64,000 bases of DNA from contig JASSKH010000032.1 in assembly GCA_031763025.1 (NCBI GenBank), positions 3,179,001 through 3,243,000 on the forward strand, given 5' to 3'. This stretch comes from Macrocystis pyrifera. Taxonomy: Eukaryota > Sar > Phaeophyceae > Laminariales > Laminariaceae. Shown here piece by piece: positions 52,418 through 63,893 of the stretch (its first letter is position 1; every line of letters starts with the position of its first letter). The translations under genes and the position numbers were made by a program. The notes beneath the pieces were generated by a model. The model was not told the origin of the DNA. It did not search any database and saw only the letters and a list, made by a program, of their open reading frames with translations.

Positions 52418-52540
52418 TATTACGGGGAACCACAGTACAGTAAATAGAACCCACGGTACGCGCAATAACCTATATATTTCCCTATTTTTACTAACAATAA
52501 TATTTCGTCCTACGAGTATTTACTATGGTCCCCCGTAGTA
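52418..52540 (+). mobile_element. palindromic MITE, copy 14
   Basis: Longer than the others because of small insertions in both arms (CACAGTACAGTAAATAG on the left, CCTACGAGTATTTACTATGG on the right). Ends TTACGGGGAACC and GGTCCCCCGTAG. Confidence 0.88.
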
Positions 52541-53031
52541 CAAGCCAAGTAGAGTGGGGGATCGCTACTCGCATACGCTGCGGCAGCTGTTGCAGTGTTT
52601 TAGAAGAGCTGTCCTGCCGCTGTTACATGCTACTGGTGCTGCAGCAGCAACGGCTGATGCTGCTGTTGCATGCTACTGCTGCTGCTGCATTCATCCTTCC
52701 GCTACCAGGTGCGAGGGTATAGTCTGTACTCGTTGGACAAGAGCAGCAGGAGGTCGGCAGAGCATTTCCAAAGTTTGCGGCCAACGCAGACCGAGCGATG
52801 GAAATAAAGGTGCAGGCCCCGTGTTACCCAAAGTATGCAGGTCGCACAAAAACGTGTGTGAGGGGGGCGATTGCACCATGGCTCAGGCCTCAGGCCAGAC
52901 CTGTCACAAGTGACAAGGGCTACGCGTACCAACTACCAACTACCAACTACCAGGTATTCATACCTGGTACTGGTATACGAGTAGGAGGTAGGATGCGTAC
53001 AAGGTACAAGGAACAACGGAGGGGGATGCAC

Positions 53032-53142
53032 TATTACGGTGGTCCATAGTTAACAGGACCTATGGTTTGCATAAAAATATATATATATTTACCTATTTTT
53101 ACTGACAATATTCGGTCCTATTTACTATGGACCCCCGTAATA
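53032..53142 (+). mobile_element. palindromic MITE, copy 15
   Basis: TTACGGTGGTCCATAGTTAA on the left and TTTACTATGGACCCCCGTAA on the right. It lies 490 bp from copy 14 in the same orientation. Confidence 0.9.
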
Positions 53143-53149
53143 TCAATAC

Positions 53150-55080
53150 GTATAAATACGTACGAGTACAGACCAAGACCTCGGATGTACCGGTGCGCAA
53201 TCAACCCCAAGTTTGACTTTTCAAACTTATCTTACTATTTCATACGAAGTGCTCTACAGCAGTATTATAGTATTAATAGTAGTGTAGGAACAAATGCCAT
53301 TGAGTCCACTTGAGTTCATGGAGCTCACCCAGGCAGTATTTAGCAGCAGCCACTTCGAAGTGGGCCGCCGAGCTTTTCACTACGACCTTAACGTTAGGGT
53401 GCCCCGTCATGCTGGGCTGATCATCCAGTGGCGCGGCTAATTGCGGCGTCGACCCTGGTTCCTTGTTCTCGCATCATATGCTGAAACAGGTCTACTGTTA
53501 ACAACACCACGTTATGAATATTGTATTGTGTCGTATCATGCATGAAGAGAGCTGCTCGTACAGCAGTGTAGAGAGCACAGCAGTATAAGGACGTTCGACA
53601 GCGTGGGGGCGGCTGTGCAACACAGCGGCGCAGCGACATACGTGCCTCACCTGCGATGCATGATTTTCAGATTAAGATATCTTCTTAGCTCGCGGACTAC
53701 CTTGATTGCACTCGCTCGGTTTTCTGATCCCGAAGTCGATCACCGGACCAAGCACGAGCCAACGACGTGGATAAATTAAACCCCGTGGTCCCAAAGTGCG
53801 AAAACCCTTCTTTCCGGTAATAACTCCTTGAACACACTAAAAGCGAGTGAAAGCAACGAAAGTGCAACGACTTTACAGAGTATCATGACCATTGAAAGCA
53901 ACATCAAAGACAGACCATCACGGCCCAACTACGCTCGGGCACCGCACTGATCGCTGCTGCAACTTCGTACTTCGAGTGCAGGTGGGTGAAAAAACTTTGT
54001 CGAACCCTTGGATCTAGACAGCTTAATGCGCAATCCGCCGCGAATCACATGAACGAAGGGGTACACTGGTACTACTACCGGTACAGGCTTGGTCGCCAAT
54101 CGAGAATCGGTGAAATTCTCCACCATCCGCACTGCGACATGCACGAACGGGCAGCCTTGTAGCTCCATATTGTAGCTCCCGCCATGACCCGCCCCGATCT
54201 CGGGGCAGCCCGAAGCCCGCCAGCATCAACAGCAGCCTGATATAGCGGCGATCACACCCACTTCAGCCCTTGGCAGAGGGAGACATAACATTGCGCCCCT
54301 CGGCCAGGTCGTAATCTATCTGCTGTCTGTCTACAGAGGCGTGAGGAGAAGATCTGGTTCCTCACCTAAATGCAGTTGCAGTTGTGAGAGGTTGTGCAAG
54401 ATCTGTGTAGTACATATTATCCCAAGAGACAGACATGTGCTAGAGATCACGCGGATTAGTGGTTCAACCCGACAACATGATGAGCTATTATTTGTGGCTC
54501 GTACAGGAGCACGAATAGTAGAGATCTCTCGGCCATGAAATGATCCAAATCATCAAGTGGTGATCGATGCTCTGTCCGAGTTACGAAACATTGGCATTAC
54601 CAGACGACCTGGTGCATGTTTGTTGTTCACCCCAAGGCGGAGGCGTGCGTTTGCACCAAAGGGTAGAGGGTCACCACCGCAGCGCAGCGGCCGAGAGCGC
54701 AGTGGGTACAGTCCGGGTGGCACACGTGAAGAGGGTGGACCTCGCGTGGGACGCAAACGCCTCGGCACAGACGAAACGAGAACCGAAGTTGGCTGGGATG
54801 GCCGCACCCAGTCAACAGAAACCAAGTCACTCACCGTGCTGGCAAGCGGAGAGCTCATCTATGCATACAGCAGTAGACCACAGCAGTAGACTACAGCAGT
54901 AGTATCGTCTCGGTAGAAGCGCTGTAAGCAGTGGGGTAACGGCATCGGGCTGTCACGAAAAATGATCAGCTTGAAATTAGTAATAATCGATATTTTTTAC
55001 AATGGTTGTCAAAGATAAGAACCAACATGGTGTGTAGAGATTAGACCACGTAAATGGCGTTGGCTCGGGGTGTACCATGT
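53150..55080. other. gene-free stretch, nothing recognised
   Basis: Frames of 60-110 codons occur on both strands around 54550-54900 in moderately GC-rich DNA, but no motif or consistent splice chain was found. A short ACAGCAGTAGAC repeat lies near 54867-54900. Confidence 0.3.
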
Positions 55081-55092
55081 TCGTTTATACAG

Positions 55093-55138
55093 GATAAACC
55101 ACTGAGCTACTCAGTCATGAGTAGCTCAGCGGTTTAAC
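55093..55138. repeat. 21-bp inverted repeat made of two tRNA A-box-like sequences
   Basis: GATAAACCACTGAGCTACTC on the left and GAGTAGCTCAGCGGTTTAAC on the right with a loop of about 4 nt. Each arm is the D-arm part of a tRNA-like sequence (TAGCTCAGCGG), head to head. Confidence 0.8.
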
Positions 55139-55190
55139 CTAAATATTTCGAACAAAAGAAGTACCTTTGGGCTCGATACGGCCTCCCGCC
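55117..55190 (+). ncRNA. tRNA-like sequence, plus strand (pseudogene or SINE head)
   Basis: A-box-like TAGCTCAGCGG and a B-box-like GGCTCGATACG, about 45 bp apart. The acceptor and T stems do not pair properly, so it is not a functional tRNA. Its middle, TTTCGAACAAAAGAAGT, resembles the minus-strand copy at 55343-55419. Confidence 0.45.
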
Positions 55191-55342
55191 GATAACATCC
55201 TCCGGGGTTGATCAAGCCCCTAATCAGCGCCTGGTTTTTCCTTCCTAGTGTCCCCCTCCCTAGTCGTGCGTTTTTTTAATATAGTGGTTCACTCCACTTG
55301 ATTTTCCCTTTTTCTACCCACGGCAGAAAAAGCAGAAATACG

Positions 55343-55419
55343 ACGTCTGGCGGGACTCGAACCCCGGACTTCTTTTTTAGTTCGAAATGTACGGGATAGA
55401 CCACTGAGCTACTCAGTCA
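55343..55419 (-). ncRNA. tRNA-like sequence, minus strand (pseudogene or SINE head)
   Basis: A perfect A box TAGCTCAGTGG (55401-55411) and B box GGTTCGAGTCC (55353-55363) with tRNA-like spacing. The 7-nt acceptor arms do not pair and the T stem has mismatches, so I call it tRNA-derived rather than a gene. Confidence 0.5.
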
Positions 55420-55660
55420 GCGCTGACTTTTCCTTTGTATTACGAACAAAAGAAGTACCTTTGGTCCACTCAAATCCACAAAAACCCTCCCGAGCTTCTT
55501 ATCTGCTCGTGTGTGTGTGGACTGCTTGATACCTTTGCGGAGACCCTTTGCCATGGAGCACCCTTTGCACTCCAGCAGCTCTCCCTCGAGGACAATCCCT
55601 TGCTGCTCCGCGGTCTTGCGAAGTAGTACCTCGTGGGAGTGTTCAGCAAAATAAACGAAC
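55417..55660 (-). pseudogene. Ty1/copia polyprotein fragment (GAG-pre-integrase to integrase start)
   Basis: On the minus strand: HEVLLRKTAEQQGIVLEGEL, ECKGCSMAKGLRKGI, STHTRADKKLGRVFVDLSG, PK. This is the CxxC end of the GAG-pre-integrase zinc module followed by the first strand of the integrase core, with the first catalytic Asp in VFVDLSG. The relic is truncated on both sides: upstream by GCATGC-repeat DNA, downstream by sequence shared with the tRNA-like elements. Confidence 0.85.
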
Positions 55661-55679
55661 ATACCACACTCCTGTACTT

Positions 55680-55985
55680 GGGTTTTCGATGGCAGCGCAT
55701 GCAAGCTTGCACGCATGCAAAAATCATGCAATTGCAATGCGTATACACGTGCATGCGAAGGTCTGGCAAGTTGCATGCAAAGGTCATGCAATTGCCCATG
55801 TCCATGCAACTCGCATTCACCTTGCGTGCTGTTATGAACTTCAACATGCACGTGCGTGCAAGTGCGTGCAAGTGCATCAAGGTGCATGCAACTGCATCAA
55901 AGTGCATGCAACTGCATGCGATTACATGCATCAAGTTGACTGCAAGTTGCCTGCAAGCTTGCGTACAAGTTGGCTGCATATATGC
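55680..55985. repeat. degenerate TGCATGCAA/GTGCATGCAACT minisatellite
   Basis: Irregular repeats of GCATGCAA, GTGCGTGCAA and CTGCATCAAG-like words. His/Cys/Ala-rich open frames on both strands come from the repeat. A shorter related patch lies at about 62335-62400. Confidence 0.8.
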
Positions 55986-55999
55986 GAGACAAATGGACG

Positions 56000-57580
56000 C
56001 CGTGGCATCTTTTTGGGAGATGACCGATCGATGCTTTCAGTTCTTGCGACCATTTCTGTTTTTTCTTTTTGATCCAGATATTTATCGGTACATAAATTCT
56101 CGCCGCTATTTTATCGCGCTGTGTTTGGACTTTCCACTGATTCGTGCGTCAGGGCCCGTGTTAAGACCTATGCCAATGGAACACCAAATCAAAAAAATCT
56201 TCAAAACATATTGCTTTCAAAGAACAGCCGAAGATATCCTCGTACCGCTGCTGTGACAAAAAAGGAAAAATGTTTTTTTTTCCCCAACAACTGCAGGCGG
56301 CGCAATTTGTCTTTTCTCGTTGCAAATTGTCAACACGCTGATAAAAATCAGGTCGGTCGACAATAGACGCTCGATCTCGACATAGAATCAGCCCCATGGC
56401 CAACCCGCTTGGTGTCAGGCAAAGCCAACGAGTACAGATGACGGCCTCGAAGATGGCAGGTGGATACCTTTTCTAGGGGGCGAGAGCTTGCCCGCGGCGT
56501 CCTACGGTATCCTCCCAAACCTGAAAAAAAGCTTTTTTTTTGACATTGGATGGAGAAATTTCGTCATCTGTTTTCTGCACACCAGCGGCCAATTGTTTTT
56601 TTCATCGTACGCCTGGCCAGCGCCCGCCACATGTCACCGGCCATTGTGTGAACACGGGGACCCTAGGGTGGGTCGGAGTCCCTGACGAACGCACTCCGTT
56701 CAGAATTCATGACGCAGTCGTTGGTTTTGTCGTCTGTCGAGGACTTGGAATCTCGCCGCTCCGCACTAAACATCCGCCTGGGTTTTCCTGAAGCCGATCT
56801 TGGCCCAAGATCAGCCCAACAATTCCTTGTTCGACGTGTTCCAAAATTTTCCGTTTTAAGAATTGTGCTCATAGCAAGCTGTACCTAAAAATTTCTGACG
56901 GATATATTTGAATTTCAATTTTTTATGTAAACTTCGCGTTTCTATTGGCATAGGTGTAACGAGGTTTTTTTTTTTGAACCTCGAAAATATTGATCTCGTT
57001 TGATTTGATTTGCATCTGATTGGTCAAAAGTGAATCACCAAGCAGGCGATTCGAATATGAATGAAAACAGACGAATTCAACAGGTAGATGCAAATTCGCA
57101 GAGTGGGGGTCTGGAAAATTGTGACGTAGACCAATCACGATAGCTAAAACCAATCACACTTGCGACAAAATTTGAACGCTGATTGGATGATGACACAGAT
57201 AGTTTGCTAATTCTGCCGCCGAATGAAGCACGGCAGTGCCTGAGGTAGAAGCGCCTCACGGCAGTTAGAAATCTCGATGGAGGAAGCATCTGACGACCGT
57301 TCAGGAAGCAGCTAGCAGCTGCGAAAATCGGCAAGCAGACACCACGCAGTCGCGTGATGCCACCGGAAAATCCCGAGACTGGAGACACAGATCACAGCAG
57401 TAGATGAAGCTGCGATGGCAAGCTTTGGCAAGAGGTTGGTTGCGAGCGAGAACAAAGATACCCAAAAAACATGAACCAGCTGCAGGTTCGCCTCGACACC
57501 CCGACAGCAAGCATACGGATACAGTTAGTAGGAGTTTGTTGGGACTGGTATGGTCCAGGCAGAACGAGTTTTCCACACCC
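56000..57580. other. gene-free stretch, nothing recognised
   Basis: AT-rich patches with T/A homopolymers alternate with mixed DNA. No exon chain, repeat family or RNA gene is recognised. Confidence 0.3.
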
Positions 57581-57582
57581 CA

Positions 57583-57960
57583 GACAGCTCATGAGCTAGC
57601 TGATCTATTGTGCATATCTCAAGCTTCGAAAACATGTGCAGATGAGCTACCGCCTATAGCTCAAGCCGGGGGAAACGTGTGTAGCTCGTGTAGCTCCTAT
57701 AGCTCATCTCGGGCGCAGATGAGCTAGCTCATGTAGGTCCTATAGCTCAGCCTGGGAAAATGTGCTATCTTCTGTAGCTCAAGCCTTCAAAACATGTGCG
57801 GATGAGCTACCACCAATAGCTCAAGCCTTCAAAACATACGCAGATGAGCTACCGCCTTTAGCTCGAGCAGGGGAAACATATCCACATGAGCTATCCCCCA
57901 TAGCTCACCCCCGGAAAACGTAATCAAAGCTCATGCACGCAGCTCATTGTAGCTCTTTCT
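57583..57960. repeat. AGCTC-rich minisatellite, left block
   Basis: Tandem, diverged 35-45-bp units containing TATAGCTCAAGC, GAAAACATGTGCAGATGAGC and TAGCTCCTATAGCTC. Confidence 0.88.
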
Positions 57961-58181
57961 CGGCAACACATGCGTGTAAGATAAGTAGCGGAAATGCCTT
58001 CGGGACAACTGCGTATGTATAGGAATAATATGGCTTCGGCCTGGGTTTGATCGTTGTCCTCATCCACATCGATGACGTTGTTCGTGGCGTCCACATCCAT
58101 CGATGGATCCGGTTGCTGCCCGCCGCCAGCCTGGTCTACGGCCGAAGCGCCGCTAGAGCTGCTACCCCGGATCGTGGGCAT
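57957..58181 (-). CDS. candidate first exon, unknown protein
   Basis: The ATG at 58179-58181 opens a frame reading MPTIRGSSSSGASAVDQAGG, DPSMDVDATNNVIDVDEDND, QTQAEAILFLYIRSCPEGIS. It has an acidic, low-complexity start and then a hydrophobic helix. It lies as an island between two AGCTC minisatellite blocks. I do not recognise it and cannot place its splice donor with confidence. It may be the first exon of a lost gene or transposon. Confidence 0.3.
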
Positions 58182-58446
58182 GCTAGGGGTGTTGCTGTGG
58201 GGTGTCAGTGTTGTGTTCTGTGCGAGCGCCTCCTGTGGTGTGCATGGTGACAGCTGACAGCTGCTGTATATATAGCTATTGCCAAAAAACGAAAGTTCAA
58301 ATTCTGTTGGGTGTCGACCTATCCTCAGGTATCTTCAGAACAGAAGCAGATCCGATCTCATACAAGATCACATACTGTACCTGGTACGTACAAAACATAT
58401 ATGGTTGTTTGTGTTGATATCGTTCTATTCTGTGTACTTGTATAGG

Positions 58447-59090
58447 TCACTTATACAGCTCATGAACTACAATAGTAGCTCATCTATCCCCTATAGCTCA
58501 AGCTTTGAAAACATGTGCAGATGAGCTACCGTCTATAGCTCAAGCCGGGGAAAACATGTGTAGCTCATGTAGCTCCTATAGCTCACTCTGGACATACATA
58601 TGAGCTACCGTCTATAGCTCAAGCCGGGGAAACCATGTGTAGCTCATGTAGCTCCTATAGCTCACTCTGGACATACATATGAGCTGTCCTCCATAGCTCA
58701 AGCTTGGAAAACATGTGCAGATGAGCTACCCTCCTGTAGCTCAAGCTTTGAAAACATGTGCAGATGAGCTACCGCCTATAGCTCAAGCTTTGAAAACATG
58801 CGCAGATGAGCTACCGTCTATAGCTCAAGCCGGGGAAAACATGTGTAGCTCATGTAGCTCCTATAACTCACTCTGGACATACATATGAGCTACCGTCTAT
58901 AGCTCAAGCCGGGGAAACCATGTGTAGCTCATGTAGCTCCTATAGCTCACTCTGGACATACATATGAGCTATCCTCCATAGCTCAAGCTTGGAAAACATG
59001 TGCAGATGAGCTACCCTCCTGTAGCTCAAGCTTCGAAAACATGTATAGCTCACGTAGCTCACCGGTGAGCTAGCTCGAGCTACCGTGAGC
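58447..59090. repeat. AGCTC-rich minisatellite, right block with higher-order structure
   Basis: A larger period of about 110-115 bp recurs: GAGCTACCGTCTATAGCTCA, AGCCGGGGAAA, CATGTGTAGCTCATGTAGCT, CCTATAGCTCACTCTGGACA, TACATATGAGCT. Two higher-order copies at 58590-58760 and 58870-59045 are almost identical. It ends with the perfect palindrome AGCTCACCGGTGAGCT. Confidence 0.9.
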
Positions 59091-59099
59091 TGATCTGTC

Positions 59100-61550
59100 C
59101 GAGGCGTGAAGTTTTCCAAAGGTGGTGCCGGTTTTTTCTCCATCTTCTTTGAGAATTAACACGTCAAACAAAGTAAGTGCTCCAGAATCGCGCGGCCAAG
59201 AGGAATCCAAAACCGGTCTTAATTTAAGTTTTTTTTCCCATGAACGATGGCCATTTTTCGAAAACACTTGGGAAAAAGTACCCCGAAATTTCCCCGAAAT
59301 GTTGAAAAAAAAGAAAATGATCCGAATCGAAATAAAAATTAGAGACACGCCCAACACATACATGCCTGATTTGTCGAGAAGACACATGTATGTATACAGG
59401 AGTAGGTAAAACGATGCAATATTATATGTATGTTCACAATGATGCATCTGTATGTCCATACACGATAATATACATGTCAATCACTATGAAGCTTCAGCGA
59501 GAGGCTTTTCTCGGACCACAGATTGTTTTTCGGGAAAAAAAAAAAACGATCCAGTGTCCGGGTCCAATTGATCCGAATTCGAGGAGTTTTTCGGCATCCA
59601 TCGTGCAGCTTTTATGATCTCCACAGCTGGAGACGGGGGAAAGTGGCTTTTTCGCCTATATCTTGCTTCACAACAGATGAAAATAGTTATTTCTTTCGAG
59701 GAGTTTGCCCCTGGACGCGATACGTTCAAAACCGGTGTTAAAAAAAGAAGATGACAACTGCGTCGACCTCCAAAATCTTGACTATTGTTTCGTCGGAAAA
59801 ACGAATTACTCCGACGCAACGACGAGAACAAAAAATTTGAAACGATGGCTCGATCCGTCTGAAGCAGAGCTTTCTGGCAATATATTTCATGTCTTTTGAA
59901 AATGAGTGACCACGTCAAAACAATTTAATATGTGAATGTCGAACTATTGGAAAAAATATACTGCCTAGACTATACGAGAACAGGGGCTCGCTGTGTCGTT
60001 GCTGCTGTTGTTGCAGCGTGTTGCTATTATTGTCGCAGCGAGAGAGCGCCCCCCCCCCAGAATCCGAACGTCGATTGACGGCAAGAGACGGGACAGGGTC
60101 TTTTCGAAACGCGAGGTGGATTTGTAAGGATCGTTGGGGCGTAAACATGAAGACCAAACGGTCGTTACATTTTCGCCCAGAATGGCACGTACGTATCATT
60201 CGGCATGGTGGATGGCTGATGTTGGGGCCTTTGATAGATATTCCAGATGCTCCAACAAATTGAGCTGATTAAAATACTTTCGACATAGCTCTACACAAGG
60301 TCGTTCGAAGGTGGCTGTTTTCACGGCGAGGTTCTGCTTATGGCTCTCGTGGTGGCGTCGCAGCAGAGTGCGCATGGCATTGGGCAAAAATGAAGCAAAA
60401 CTCGAAAAATTGAGCGACCCATATAAAAAATGCCTGCGGAAGCCTTGGAAATTTCCTCCTCGCTTTTATATTTTTTTCCCCCTCAGTTCCCCCCTACTTA
60501 AACAGTGCCCAGGATTCTTTTGAGACTTCTTTTGCTCTCCGTGCTATTCAATTTGGGCAGTTTGTCCAACTCGACGAGGTGTGTTCCATGAAACCGAAGC
60601 AAGCCACGCAAACTCGAGCCGTGTCGTCGACTGCTTCAGAGGCGATATCCATCATTCTCGAGAGGTAGGGGCATTGGAGCAGCCACAGGGCGAGGTCCGA
60701 CGGTCCCTCGCACATACTAGATCACCCGCGGCGCCCCAAACAATTACAAAACCGTCACAAACCCAATTTTTGTGCCACCCAAACCACACGAGCACCGACC
60801 AGGTCACGACGTTGCTCAGAAGTGCGGTCGCTGTATCCCCGTCGCTGCTGGCTGCGTCGGGCTTCGGGGCTGCGCCAGTCACCCAAGACACCCCAAGAGC
60901 GATGGCCTCATAGGCGGCGCCGGCAGAAATAACCAACCACTGCCCGCGGCGCCCCGGGAGATACGCAGGCCGCCACTCGCCTTGTAGGTTGCCCTCTGGT
61001 GTTCATTGACCCTTGCGCATTGTTCGACTTTTCAACAAAATACGCCTTTCTTCGGTAGGACCCAAAGTCATTTTTCACGATATTATCTTCGAATCAAATC
61101 AATTTCATTTTTTTCGTTCTGTTCAACTACAATATAACAGGTGCTCGTTATTTCGGGTCCTTAGCAGCGAGCGGTTATTATATTAGTGTATCATCTACAG
61201 AAACTCTTGGTACCCTCCAGATTGCCCACCCGCACTTTTGCAACGGAAATCTACACTCCGACTTTGGGGTGCCGTGGTGGTCGAGATCGATCAGGAATTC
61301 GGAAGACACAAAATGAGACAAAAAACAACCCCCAACGAAATGCTTTGCACTTGACTTGCGCAACGAACCACAGCCCGCGATATTGAGTCACGCTCATTGT
61401 AGGGCGCGTGAGGGCATCAGATGCACCGAGCAGCAATGTCGAAGGGAACCAGAAACGACTGGCGAGGTGATCCCGTAAAGTCACAGTTGTCATGCAGCAT
61501 CACCAAAAAGAAGAGAAAAATAGTGCAGGTCCGATGATTTCGGTATTTTG
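59100..61550. other. gene-free stretch, a few unassigned frames
   Basis: Frames at 60018-60263 (plus), 60581-60913 (plus) and 60652-60936 (minus, with GVSWVTGAAPKPDAASS) are open but carry no recognised domain and overlap each other on opposite strands. No exon is called. Confidence 0.3.
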
Positions 61551-61555
61551 CGCGC

Positions 61556-61663
61556 TATTACGGGGGACCATAGTAAAGGACCAAATATTATTAGTAAAAA
61601 TAGGTAAATATATAGGTTTTTATGTATGCCATAAGTCCTATTAACTATGGACCCTCGTAATAG
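61556..61663 (-). mobile_element. palindromic MITE, copy 16
   Basis: TTACGGGGGACCATAGTAAA on the left (a few arm bases deleted) and TTAACTATGGACCCTCGTAA on the right, flanked by TA. Confidence 0.9.
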
Positions 61664-61669
61664 TACGTA

Positions 61670-63840
61670 TTACCAAGGGGGTACGGCACGTATGGAGAAG
61701 CGGTTTTGTCCGAACGTTAGCTAAGGTTGTCGCTGATGTTTTTAATCACTGACCAAGAGTATATCATTAAAAGTGCGGGCAAAAAAATTACGTTTTTGTT
61801 TGAGGTAGTTCAGCATTGGGCTAAAAGAAAAAGGGCGAAAAGTGTCAAAGAAAATCTTGATTCTTGTATTTTTTGGATCAGTTCCTTTAATCTGACAAAG
61901 TCGTACCATATCTCCTATGCAGAGCTCCTAACGATATGTCGGAGTTGTGTATTTGTGGTGGAACGCCTTCTCGGGCGCACTTGGGAACGTATTCCTTAGG
62001 ATTCCTTCGTGGCCTTAATCCGAACCCGAACCCCAACCCCAGAGGCCTGCTTGGTTGCTGTGCTTAGACAAGCTCTAGGTCGCTGTGCGCTGGGATAGAC
62101 TCTGGGTCACGGCGCTTGAACACATTCCGTTCTTTTTATTGGGTCGCTTCTGCCTGGAACGACTCTAGATTATGATTTTAGTTCGCTATGTTTGGAAGAA
62201 GTCTAGGTCGTTGCACTTGAAAAGACTTTACGTACGTAGTCGGGTATTTCAGAGAGTTCTCCAGGTCGTTGTGTCCAGCGAAACCAATACATATACGACC
62301 ACGAGCCTTGCCCGCACTGGCCTGGGTTTGCGCAGCAGTTGCATGCAAATGCCTATAAGCGGCTACGCACATGCATGCACGTGCATGCACTCCCATGTAC
62401 TTACATTGAGACATGAAATAGTGCATGTGGTTGGGTAAGCAGAAGGAAGTTTTCGGACACTTTGGAGAAAACAGATGGAGGAGTCGTGAAACCGCCCCCG
62501 ACGATGGAAGGTTCACTCAATGGATGCACCAGCCTTTATGGAGTAAACGTCTTCGTCTACGGAGAATCCAAGAGTATGTACCACGAAGAATCAGTTTTTA
62601 ATACGCTTTGAACTAGTAGTGTAGTATGGAATCTTGAAAAAAAAAACGTTTTAGTATGTCCCGCGGAGCACCGGCTCTCCCGAGTGCCACCGGACCTCCC
62701 GAGGCCGCACGGTGGTGCCATGTCTCCCCCACACAGCAGCCCTAGGTGTCCCCGACGAAAGAAGAGGCGCCGTCGTCCAACTCGGCGGGCGTGGATGGTG
62801 GGAAGGTGCCTTCTGGGGGATATGTTGCTTGGTCTCCGGGATCGGGGAGGATTCCCGCGAGGGAAGATATTTCCAACTTTTATCGGAGGCGTTTCCATCC
62901 CTGCTACTTTTTATTGTGTCCCCTGTACAGAGTTTCGGGTTGTGTAGAAGGCGTTCAATTTCGAGGATGGAAAACTAACCCCCCCCCAGATTCACTTTTG
63001 GGGGGGGGGGGTCAGCGGTGGAGCACAATACTAAAATCCATAAGATTTGTTTGCACACTAAAACACATGCGCCGTTTGAGTCAGGACCGGCAGGTGAGTG
63101 GATGGAAGGGTGGGTGGTTAACACGTTTCGTTTGGCCCTTGGTGCTGCAGCGTACCACGACAGTAGTATGGCACCTGATATTACTCTAACCTTCCTGCTA
63201 GAAAAAATGATAAATGCGCGAAGAGAGACCGCGGCGACACGAGACCAGAGATGTAGGTCTAGGCAATGAGTACCCTACCGACATGGCCACCAAAAGGAGG
63301 AGGTAGCGGCAGTATGGAGTACCAGTATCAATTAGGGGGGAGTAATGTCTGTCAAAATTAGCACGACTTGACGCGTAGAAGTGCACTATGAATACGTGAT
63401 CAGGTGCCGCATTGTCCGGCCGCTGGGTGTGAAAATACGTCGCTACCTGTATTGTTCGTTGATACAGCAGCAAGACAAATGTAGCGCCGGCATGACTCCC
63501 TGGCGGGCATTGATGTGTTTGGGACTAGAAATTGACTATTTTCAGCCGGACAGATGTGCAGCCCGTTGGTGTGGGCTGTGCCTACAGCTGACCTTGGTGA
63601 ATTCTTCGGGTTTTTACCGTCCCCCTCGCGACAGCTGGTTCCTGGGTTGATTTTTTGAGCTGCCGACGCTGCTGTCGTGGTGTACGTGTGATACACCTTT
63701 TTCTTGCATTACGGCTATGTTCGTCATCAGGCTGACGCGTCGTCGCAACCTCGTTTTGTCATGCCAAGCGGTGACCCCCAAACACGTGTCGTTCCTCGCG
63801 TGATGCCTGTCGCCTGCTCTTGTTTGGGGCTCACGCAGGT
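61670..63840. other. gene-free stretch, nothing recognised
   Basis: GC-rich segment at 62650-62830 with open frames on both strands, a short GCATGC patch at 62335-62400 and a G-run at 63001-63010. No domain or consistent splice chain was found. Confidence 0.3.
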
Positions 63841-63850
63841 AGTGCCTACA

Positions 63851-63859
63851 TATAAAAAA
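63851..63859 (+). promoter_or_regulatory. TATA-like element
   Basis: TATAAAAAA lies 43 nt upstream of the ATG at 63894 and is the only such element in the proximal flank. It fits a core promoter with a short leader. Confidence 0.35.
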
Positions 63860-63893
63860 CAACCCACCCGTTTTAGTTGCGTCAACCGCAACG

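Noticed and set aside
55343..55419. A functional tRNA gene
   Set aside because: A and B boxes are perfect, but acceptor and T stems fail to pair and the anticodon arm is unclear.
60652..60936. Minus-strand frame with GVSWVTGAAPKPDAASS taken for a second SDR
   Set aside because: The TGA motif lacks the following glycines and no other SDR block is nearby.
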